From Rhodosalinus sediminis (GTDB lineage Bacteria > Pseudomonadota > Alphaproteobacteria > Rhodobacterales > Rhodobacteraceae): a stretch of 64,000 bases of DNA. The notes beneath the pieces were generated by a model. That model was not told the DNA's origin. It did not search any database and worked only from the letters and a program-made list of their open reading frames with translations. The position numbers and the translations under genes are program-made. Below are positions 57,569-64,000 of the stretch, in pieces. Each line of letters opens with the position of its first letter. The stretch's first letter is position 1. The stretch lies in NCBI RefSeq assembly GCF_003385555.1, contig NZ_QOHR01000001.1, forward strand, positions 1 to 64,000, given 5' to 3'.

Positions 57569-60500
57569 ATGACGATCGAGACGGAGACCGGCTTCATCTC
57601 CCGGGAGGAGTTCGACCGGGAGCGCCGCGCCCGCGAGGCCGCCGAGGCGGAGCTCGAGGCGCGGACGTCCGCGCTGCGCGAGGCCGAGGAGCGTCTCCTG
57701 CGCGAGCGCGAGGCGCTGCGCGCCGCGCTCGCCGAGACCGAAACGGCCCGCGCCCGCGAAACCGCGGCGCTCGAGGCGCAGTCGATTCTCGCCCGCGCGC
57801 TCGAGGCGCTGTCGGGGCGCACCGGCGCGTCGGAGGCCATGCAGGCGTTGCTCGACACGCTGCGCGAGGCCTACGGCTGCACCGACGCCTGTTACCTTCA
57901 GGCGCATGGCGGCGGCGGCGTCCGGGTCGCCGCGGCGGCGCGCCGCGACCGGGCGGGCACCGATCTGCCGCTGCCGCCGGTGACGCTGTGCCGCGCCCGC
58001 CGGATGGCGGGGCTCGCGCCGGCGGCGGGCGATGCGCCGCTGCCCGAGGGCTTCGCCGGGTTGTCCACCGTGCTGATCGTGCCGCTCGGCCTGCACGAGG
58101 AGACGGCGGGCGCGCTCCTGCTGTGCGGCGCGGAGCGTGCGCCCTTCACCGCCGCTGACCTGCGCCTGATGGAGCGCGTCGCGGCGATCGCCGTGCAGAC
58201 GCTCACGGCGCTCCGCGAGGCGCGGCGCCACGCGCTGCTCGTGGCCCTGATCGAGGGCCGCGCGGTCGAGGAGACCGACGGCGTGCTCGACGCGCCGCTG
58301 GAGGCCGTGCACCGGGCCTTCCGCCGCCTGACCGACATCCAGGGCGAGGTGGTGGGCATCCTCGGCTCGCTGCTCGATGCGGCGCCGGACGGGATCGACG
58401 CCGCGCTCGACCGGGCGCTCGCGCGTCTCGGGCGCGCGATCGGCGCCGACCGCGTCCGCCTCCTGCGCCTCGCCCCCGGCGAGATGGCCGTGCAGGCCGC
58501 GCACCTCTGGTGCGCCGACGGGGTGGCGGCGGACGACGCGGGCGCGGCGCAGGGGCTCGCCGCGTGGCACGCGCGCCTCGCCGCGGAGGAGGACGTGCTG
58601 ATCCCCGACGCCGCGGCGCTGCCAGAGGACTCGCCGGACCGGGCGGCGCTGGCCGCGGCGGGCACGCGCGCCCTCCTCGCCGTTCCCATGCGGCAGGACG
58701 GCGTCCTGCGCGGGGTCCTGTCCTGCGAGGTGGTGCAGGCGCCGCGCAGCTTCCTGCCCGGAGAGGTCCACCTGATCCGCTCGGTCGGCAAGGTGGCCGA
58801 TTCGCTCCTCGCCCGGCGCGAGGCGGAGGCCGCTGCGGCGGCCGCGCACGCGGAGACCGCCGCGGAACGCGCGCGGCTGGAGTCGGTGCTCGAGGCGATG
58901 CCCGATCTCGTGGTGGAGCTGGACCGCGCGGGGCGCTTCGTCACCTGGCACTCGGGCGCGGTGATCGTGCCGGACGAGATCGGCGCGGCCTTCGCCGGTC
59001 AGACGCTCGAGGCGATGCTGCCGCCGGAGCTCGCTGCCGAGGCGCGCGCGGTGCTCGCCGAGATCGACGCCGGAGGCGTGCCGGAGCCGCGCGACTTCGC
59101 GTTCGACGTCACCGGAGAGGGCGCGCGGCGCTGGCAGCTCTCGGCCTCGGCGAACGGCACGGCCGGATATCTCTTCGTATTGCGAGACGTGACGGAGGCC
59201 CACGAACAGACGGCGCGCATCGCGGAACTCTCGGAGATCGCGCAGCGCACCTCGAACCTCGTCGTGATCTCGGACGCGGCGCGGCGGATCACCTGGGTCA
59301 ACCGCGCCTTCGAGGAGACCTCGGGCTGGTCGCTCGACGAAGTGAAGGGCCGGAGCGCCGGCAGCTTCCTGCAGAGCGAGGAGACCGATCCCGAGACCGT
59401 CGCGCAGCTGCGCGCCGCGCTCGACGCCGGAGAGCCGGTGCAGGCGGAAATCCTGAACCGGGCGAAGGACGGCCGGCCCTACTGGATATGGCTCGACATC
59501 CAGCCGCTGCGCGGCGCGGACGGCACGCTCGAGGGCTTCATGGCGGTGGAGACCGATGTGACCGAGCGCCGCGCGCAATCCGACGCGCTGCGCCGCGCGG
59601 CGGAGGACGCGGCGCAGGCCCGCGCCACGCTCGAGGCGGCGGTCGAGGCGCTGCAGGACGGTTTCGTCCTCTTCGACGCGGACGACCGGCTGGTGATCTG
59701 CAACGAGCGCTACCGCCAGATCTACCCCCGCTCCGCCCCGGCGATCGTCCCCGGCGCCACCTTCGAGGAGATCCTGCGCTACGGCCTCGCGCGGGGCGAA
59801 TACGCCGAGGCCGCGGGGCGCGAGGAGGCGTGGCTCGCCGAGCGGCTGGAGCGCCACCGCGCGTCCGAGAACGAGATCGAACAGGAGCTTTCCGACGGGC
59901 GCTGGCTGCGCATCTTCGAGAAGGCGACGCCCGACGGTGGGCGCGTCGGGCTGCGCGTGGACGTCACCGCGCTGAAGCTCGCCGAGAAGCGCGCGCAGGC
60001 CGACCGCGCCGCGGCCATGGAAGCGAGCCAGGACGGCATGGCGATCACGGACGCCGAGGGGCGCTTCCTCTACATGAACCGGGCGCATCTGGAGCTCTTC
60101 GGCTACGAGTCCGAGACCGAGGTCATCGGCAAGTCGTGGCGGATGCTCTATCCGCCCGCGGCCGCGGCCTGGATCGAGACGCACGCGATGCCCGAAATCG
60201 CGCGCACCGGGCGCTGGACCGGCGAGATCGAGGGCGTGGCGCGCGACGGCGCGCCGGTCGATCAGGAAGTCTCGCTCGCGCTGAAGGCCGACGGCGGCCT
60301 CGTCTGCACGACGCGCGACATGCGTCCGCGCCGGCGCGAGGCCTCGGAGCGGGCGCGCCTCCACGAAGAGCTTCAGCTCGCCCGCCGGCGCGAGGTGGTA
60401 GGGCAGATGGCGGCCGGCCTCGCGCATGACTTCAACAACCTGCTCGCCGCGATCTCCGGCAGCGCCTTCCTGATCCAGGACACGGCGCCCGGCACGGTCG

Positions 60501-61522
60501 CCGAGGAGGCGGCGCGGCGGATCGAGGCGGCGACGCAGGGCGCCGGGGACCTCGTGAAGCGCCTGCTCACGCTGGGCCGGGGGGAGGCGGCGCGGGAGCG
60601 GATCGACCTCTGCACGCATCTCCGCGAGGCGGCCGATCTCATCCGGGCCGGTCTGCGCGCACCCGCGCGGCTCGCCCTCGAGCTGCCGGACGCCCCCGTC
60701 GAGGTCGAGGCCGATCCGACCGACATCCTGCAGCTCGTCCTCAACCTCGGGATCAACGCGCGCGACGCGCTGGGCGACGGCGCGGGGGAGATCACGATCG
60801 CGCTCGACCCGGCGGACAGCGCCGACCTCTCCGGCCCCTTCGCGCTCGGCCGGCCCGACCCGGCGCGGCGCTACTGCCGGATCACCGTCTCTGACACCGG
60901 CGTCGGCATGACGCCGGAGACCGCCGCGCGCGTCTTCGAGCCCTATGCCACCTCGAAGGGCGCGGACGGCTCGGGGCTCGGGCTCGCCATCGTCTCCTCC
61001 GTCGTCGCGGCGGCTGGGGGCGCGATCCGGCTGGACAGCCGGGTGGGCGAGGGGACGACCTTCGCGGTGCTCTGGCCGGTCACGCCGGCGGTGGCCGACA
61101 CGGCCCCGGAGAGTGGGACGGGCCGGCTCGACGGGCGCGCGGTTCTGCTCGTCGACGATCAGCAGGACGTCCTCGACGGGATCGCGAGCTTCCTCGAGGC
61201 CGCCGGCGCCGAGGTCGCGCCCTCGGACCAGCCGCAGGATATACTGGACGCGCTCGAGGAAGATCCCGGAGGATTCGATCTGCTCATCACCGATTTCGAC
61301 ATGCCCGACATGGACGGCGCCACGCTCGCCCGGGCGGCGCGCGAACGCGCGCCCGGCCTTCCCGTGGTGCTGGTCACGGCGCTCGCGGACCTGCCGGTAC
61401 GTCACGATGGACTTTTCGACGCCGTGCTCGGCAAGCCGGTGCAGCGGGAGGCGCTCGTCGCGGCCGCGGAGGCGGCCATATTGAAAACCGAAGACCGAGG
61501 AGCCGCGTCATGCGCATCCTGA
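57569..61522 (+). CDS. Hybrid histidine kinase, GAF-GAF-PAS x4-HisKA-HATPase-REC
   Basis: A 1317-residue cytoplasmic hybrid kinase without membrane segments. In order: coiled coil (about 12-75), GAF (85-235), GAF (270-425), PAS (435-545), PAS (550-670), PAS (686-800), PAS (816-925), HisKA with His953 in GLAHDFNNLLAAISG, HATPase with NLGINARDAL, DTGVGM and GSGLGLAI, and a C-terminal receiver with Asp1242 in LITDFDMPDMDG. This architecture resembles NahK/ErcS' and FlhS-type kinases. It starts 132 bp after the FIST gene and overlaps the response regulator gene by 13 bp. Domain limits are estimates by eye; the signal is unknown. Confidence 0.93.
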   Translation: MTIETETGFISREEFDRERRAREAAEAELEARTSALREAEERLLREREALRAALAETETARARETAALEAQSILARALEALSGRTGASEAMQALLDTLREAYGCTDACYLQAHGGGGVRVAAAARRDRAGTDLPLPPVTLCRARRMAGLAPAAGDAPLPEGFAGLSTVLIVPLGLHEETAGALLLCGAERAPFTAADLRLMERVAAIAVQTLTALREARRHALLVALIEGRAVEETDGVLDAPLEAVHRAFRRLTDIQGEVVGILGSLLDAAPDGIDAALDRALARLGRAIGADRVRLLRLAPGEMAVQAAHLWCADGVAADDAGAAQGLAAWHARLAAEEDVLIPDAAALPEDSPDRAALAAAGTRALLAVPMRQDGVLRGVLSCEVVQAPRSFLPGEVHLIRSVGKVADSLLARREAEAAAAAAHAETAAERARLESVLEAMPDLVVELDRAGRFVTWHSGAVIVPDEIGAAFAGQTLEAMLPPELAAEARAVLAEIDAGGVPEPRDFAFDVTGEGARRWQLSASANGTAGYLFVLRDVTEAHEQTARIAELSEIAQRTSNLVVISDAARRITWVNRAFEETSGWSLDEVKGRSAGSFLQSEETDPETVAQLRAALDAGEPVQAEILNRAKDGRPYWIWLDIQPLRGADGTLEGFMAVETDVTERRAQSDALRRAAEDAAQARATLEAAVEALQDGFVLFDADDRLVICNERYRQIYPRSAPAIVPGATFEEILRYGLARGEYAEAAGREEAWLAERLERHRASENEIEQELSDGRWLRIFEKATPDGGRVGLRVDVTALKLAEKRAQADRAAAMEASQDGMAITDAEGRFLYMNRAHLELFGYESETEVIGKSWRMLYPPAAAAWIETHAMPEIARTGRWTGEIEGVARDGAPVDQEVSLALKADGGLVCTTRDMRPRRREASERARLHEELQLARRREVVGQMAAGLAHDFNNLLAAISGSAFLIQDTAPGTVAEEAARRIEAATQGAGDLVKRLLTLGRGEAARERIDLCTHLREAADLIRAGLRAPARLALELPDAPVEVEADPTDILQLVLNLGINARDALGDGAGEITIALDPADSADLSGPFALGRPDPARRYCRITVSDTGVGMTPETAARVFEPYATSKGADGSGLGLAIVSSVVAAAGGAIRLDSRVGEGTTFAVLWPVTPAVADTAPESGTGRLDGRAVLLVDDQQDVLDGIASFLEAAGAEVAPSDQPQDILDALEEDPGGFDLLITDFDMPDMDGATLARAARERAPGLPVVLVTALADLPVRHDGLFDAVLGKPVQREALVAAAEAAILKTEDRGAASCAS

Positions 61523-62184
61523 TCGCGGACGACCACGGGTTGCTGCGCGACACGCTCGAACTCTGGTTCCGGCACGAGGAGATCGAGGTCACGCCGACCG
61601 AGGATCTGGACACGGCGCTGGCGGCGATCGCGCGAGAGGCGCCCTTCGATCTCGTTCTCCTCGATTACGGCATGCCGGGGATGAATGGCCTCGACGGCCT
61701 GCGCCGGACGCTGGCCGAGGCGAAGGGCGCGCGCGTCGCCGTCATGTCCGGCGTCGCGTCCCGCGACGTGGCCGAGGCGGCGCTCGACATGGGCGCGGCC
61801 GGGTTCCTGCCCAAGACGCTGCCCGCGAAGTCGATGGTCCACGCCGTGCGCTTCATGGCCGCCGGCGAGCAATACGCGCCGGTCGATTTCATGACCGCCG
61901 CGGCCGTGCCGGAGGGCGGCAACGCCCTTGCCGACCTGCTGACCCCGCGGGAGCGGCAGGTGCTGGAAAAGGTGGGCGCGGGGCTCTCCAACAAGGAGAT
62001 CGCCCGCGCGCTCGGCATCCGCGAACCCACGGTGAAGCTTCACATGAAGACGCTCTATCGCAAGATCGGCGCCAGCAACCGGACGCAGGCGGCGCTGATG
62101 GCGAAGCAGGCCGGGCTGGTCGGCGCGTTCCGCCCCGCCGAGCCGCCGCAGGGCGCGCCGCGCGCCCGTCGTCAGGGCTCGTGA
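61510..62184 (+). CDS. NarL/LuxR-family response regulator
   Basis: A 224-residue response regulator. The receiver (about 1-120) has IADDHGLLRDTLEL, phosphoacceptor Asp52 in LLDYGMPGMNG and a late Lys in FLPKTLP. The LuxR-type helix-turn-helix (about 145-205) reads LTPRERQVLEKVGAGLSNKE, then IARALGIREPTVKLHMKTLY. It overlaps the hybrid kinase gene by 13 bp, so it is its probable partner through the kinase receiver or directly. Relatives include FlhR/ErbR-type regulators of alcohol or formaldehyde oxidation. Targets are unknown. Confidence 0.93.
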   Translation: MRILIADDHGLLRDTLELWFRHEEIEVTPTEDLDTALAAIAREAPFDLVLLDYGMPGMNGLDGLRRTLAEAKGARVAVMSGVASRDVAEAALDMGAAGFLPKTLPAKSMVHAVRFMAAGEQYAPVDFMTAAAVPEGGNALADLLTPRERQVLEKVGAGLSNKEIARALGIREPTVKLHMKTLYRKIGASNRTQAALMAKQAGLVGAFRPAEPPQGAPRARRQGS

Positions 62185-62245
62185 CCGGCGCTCGCGCCAA
62201 TCCCGGCACGGTCGACGCGGGCCGGCCGGGGTCTAGCTCTCTCCC

Positions 62246-62470
62246 ATGCGCACTGTCTTCGCCCTCGCCGTCGCCGCGCTCGTGATCGCGGGCCACGTCG
62301 GGCTCTGGACCTCCGACGCGGTGCCGCCCGCGCTGAAGGCCGACCTGACGCGGATCAACGCGCTCGCCTGGGGCGTGGTGCTGCTGCCCGCGGGCGGCGT
62401 GGCGCTCTGGCGCCGCGCGCATCGCCGCCGCGCGGCGGAGACAGCGCGCCGGGCGCCGCGCGCACCTTGA
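62246..62470 (+). CDS. Small membrane protein of unknown function
   Basis: A 74-residue protein with two hydrophobic segments (about 3-22 and 38-55) and an Arg-rich tail. The pattern VFALAVAALVIAGHVGLW followed by SDAVPPALKADLTRINALAW resembles short proteins in Rhodobacterales genomes. It lies 61 bp after the response regulator. Function unknown. Confidence 0.6.
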   Translation: MRTVFALAVAALVIAGHVGLWTSDAVPPALKADLTRINALAWGVVLLPAGGVALWRRAHRRRAAETARRAPRAP

Positions 62471-62524
62471 CCGCGCCGGGCGCGCGCGGATAGGCGCGCC
62501 GGGTCACCCCGAGGAGCGCCGCCC

Positions 62525-63400
62525 ATGTCGCAGACCCTGACCGTCGCCGCCGCGCAGTTCGCGAGCCACATCGGCGACCCGGACGCCAATTTCGGGGAGC
62601 ACCACGTCTGGGTGGCCGAAGCGCGCAAGGCCGAGGCCGACGTGCTCGTCTTCCCCGAGCTCAGCCTCGCGGGGCATTACGGCGCCGAGCGGCTGCTCGA
62701 CATCACCATGAAGCGCAACGATCCCCGCCTGCTCGCGCTGTCGCGCGCGGCGGGCGAGACGATCCTCGTCGTCGGCTTCATCGAGGAGGGACCGGCCGCG
62801 CAGTTCTACAACGCCGCCGGCGTCTACAAGGGCGGGCGCTGCATCTACCTGCACCGCAAGATCAACCTGCCCTCCTACGGCAAGCTGATCGAGACCAAGT
62901 ACTACGCGCAGGGCCGCTTCGTGGACACCCACGCCATCTCCGAGGACTGGCGCCTCGGGCTCCTGATCTGCGCCGATCTCTGGAACCCGGCGCTCGTGCA
63001 CCTGGCGTTCCTGCACGGGGCGACGCTGCTGGTCTCGCCGATCTCCTCGGGCGTCGAGGCGGTGGGCGAGGCCTTCGACAACCCCGCCGGCTGGGCGGCG
63101 ACGATGCACTTCTACTCGATGATGTACGGCGCGCCCTCGGTCATGGCGAACCGCGTCGGCCCGGAGGAGGACCTGACCTTCTGGGGCGGCTCGCGCATCC
63201 TCGGCCCCTTCGGCGAGCCGCTCGCCGTCGCGGGGACCGAGCCCGAACTCATCGCCGCGACGGTGGACTACGCCGAGGTGCGCCGCGCCCGCGCGCTCCT
63301 GCCCACGGTGCGCGACAGCAACATGGGGCTCGTCGAGCGCGAGATGAACCGCCTGATCGACCGCCTCGGCGTGCCCGACATCATCCGCGACGACGGCTGA
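62525..63400 (+). CDS. Carbon-nitrogen hydrolase (nitrilase superfamily)
   Basis: A 291-residue C-N hydrolase. The catalytic triad is visible: Glu in [13 protein letters not shown], Lys in [12 protein letters not shown], and Cys in [14 protein letters not shown]. Substrate is unknown; amidases, N-carbamoyl-amino-acid hydrolases and NAD synthetase-type glutaminases share this fold, but the length suggests a stand-alone amidase. The ATG at 62525 follows GAGGAGCGCCGCCC. It is followed by paired AT-rich palindromes. Confidence 0.9.
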   Translation: MSQTLTVAAAQFASHIGDPDANFGEHHVWVAEARKAEADVLVFPELSLAGHYGAERLLDITMKRNDPRLLALSRAAGETILVVGFIEEGPAAQFYNAAGVYKGGRCIYLHRKINLPSYGKLIETKYYAQGRFVDTHAISEDWRLGLLICADLWNPALVHLAFLHGATLLVSPISSGVEAVGEAFDNPAGWAATMHFYSMMYGAPSVMANRVGPEEDLTFWGGSRILGPFGEPLAVAGTEPELIAATVDYAEVRRARALLPTVRDSNMGLVEREMNRLIDRLGVPDIIRDDG

Positions 63401-63410
63401 GGTGGACGGG

Positions 63411-63499
63411 CGATTTTTCGTACGAAAAATCGCCGCCGCGCCCTGGGTGGCCGGCGCACCGCGCTGGGGCTCGAAAATTCTTCGTACGAAGAATTTTCG
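63411..63499. repeat. Paired AT-rich palindromes (TTCGTACGAA type), locus 2
   Basis: A perfect 22-bp palindrome (63411-63432, core TTTTTCGTACGAAAAA) and a perfect 28-bp palindrome (63472-63499, core TTCTTCGTACGAAGAA) are separated by 39 bp. They begin 10 bp after the C-N hydrolase gene and precede pheT. The arrangement matches locus 1 at 19921 and would act as a terminator in this position. Confidence 0.88.
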
Positions 63500-63587
63500 C
63501 CCGGCCCGGCGGCGCCGCCGGGCCCCTTCCACCGGGGCGCGCGATCGGCTATCTCCCGCGCGTTCCCGAAGCCCGAAGGACCGCGCC

Positions 63588-64000
63588 ATGAAATTCACCC
63601 TCTCCTGGCTCAAGGACCATCTCGACACGACCGCGGGCGTGGCCGAGATCGCCGAGGCGCTGACCGACCTCGGCCTCGAGGTGGAGGAGGTGCACGACCC
63701 CGCCGCGCGGCTCGCCGGCTTCACGCTGGGCAAGGTGCTCGAGGCCGAAAAGCACCCGGACGCCGACCGCCTCCGCGTCTGCCGCGTCGAGACCGACCGG
63801 GGCGAGGCGCAGATCATCTGCGGCGCGCCGAACGCCCGCGCGGGCATCACCGCGGTGATCGCGCATCCCGGCACCTATGTCCCCGGCATCGACACCACGA
63901 TCCAGGTGGGCAGGATCCGCGGCGTCGAGAGCCACGGCATGATGTGCTCCGAGCGCGAGATGGAGCTTTCGGAGGAGCACGACGGCATCATCGAGCTGCC
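63588..64000 (+). CDS. pheT: Phenylalanyl-tRNA synthetase beta subunit (partial, 5' part)
   Basis: The first 137 or so residues of PheT; the gene runs off the right end of the window. It begins [20 protein letters not shown], then [13 protein letters not shown], and enters the tRNA-binding (EMAP-like) domain with [37 protein letters not shown] and [22 protein letters not shown] lies upstream of the ATG at 63588. Its partner gene pheS lies at 48589-49662 on the other strand. Confidence 0.95.
   Translation, partial: MKFTLSWLKDHLDTTAGVAEIAEALTDLGLEVEEVHDPAARLAGFTLGKVLEAEKHPDADRLRVCRVETDRGEAQIICGAPNARAGITAVIAHPGTYVPGIDTTIQVGRIRGVESHGMMCSEREMELSEEHDGIIEL

Noticed and set aside
56069-61405. A 1778-codon open frame on the minus strand
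   Set aside because: It lies opposite the FIST and hybrid-kinase genes, whose domains are clear. The translation is Arg/Gly/Ala-rich with no recognisable motif, as expected for the antisense of GC-rich coding DNA.

Overview
The window is a continuous stretch of chromosome from a very GC-rich alphaproteobacterium, most likely family Rhodobacteraceae (order Rhodobacterales) in the broad sense. The lineage call rests on a GcrA cell-cycle regulator, a PhyR-type sigma-like/receiver protein, an MmcB repair protein behind an alphaproteobacterial SOS box, a one-step phosphatidylcholine synthase, a tRNA-His with A73, and several small proteins that I know mainly from Rhodobacterales (DUF6324, two short paired-helix membrane proteins, DUF1127). 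I see no phage, transposase, integron or CRISPR array; XerC is the housekeeping type. Most of the window is core genome.

Layout. 1-501 holds two copies of a dispersed element. 502-7352: VWA/CoxE-like protein, chromate transporter, a 1.28 kb non-coding gap with a tandem array of five ~169-bp units, a Pmp3-like peptide, YchF, PhyR, GNAT. 7432-12751 (minus): Mla-type lipid transport operon (STAS-MlaE, MlaF, MlaD, auxiliary lipoprotein), sirtuin, small membrane protein. 12958-19914 (mostly plus): HPF-like protein, DUF2177, secreted protein, inositol monophosphatase, AI-2E/PerM permease, then ybjN-proC-csaA-hydroxyacid dehydrogenase. 20001-28307 (mostly minus): thymidine kinase, DCC protein, CDGSH protein, RimO, GcrA, Pcs, XerC-DUF484 and transaldolase, with one ABC-2 permease on plus. 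28380-41709: PriA, YeeE/YedE transporter, PrmA, RuvC-RuvA-RuvB, tRNA-Tyr, RlmB, RibB-RibH-NusB, MmcB, tRNA-His.

41817-48482 holds a TspO-like protein, a gamma-glutamylcyclotransferase, an NsrR-type iron-sulfur regulator, and a glycine-cleavage operon gcvT-gcvH-gcvP behind a tandem glycine riboswitch. 48589-52305 (minus) holds pheS, rplT, rpmI and pyk; pheT starts at 63588 on the opposite strand and runs off the window. 56249-62184 is a sensory locus: a FIST-domain protein, a 1317-residue hybrid histidine kinase (two GAF, four PAS, HisKA, HATPase, receiver) and a NarL/LuxR response regulator. It resembles the NosP/NahK and FlhS/FlhR types of system.

The most unusual signals are non-coding. 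(1) The five-unit ~169-bp tandem array at 3433-4260. (2) A seven-copy element made of two hairpins plus a conserved TATTT/CCAAGA motif; five copies lie just downstream of a gene, in that gene's orientation, and the second hairpin changes sequence between copies while keeping its pairing. (3) Two loci with paired AT-rich palindromes built on TTCGTACGAA, each after a plus-strand gene.
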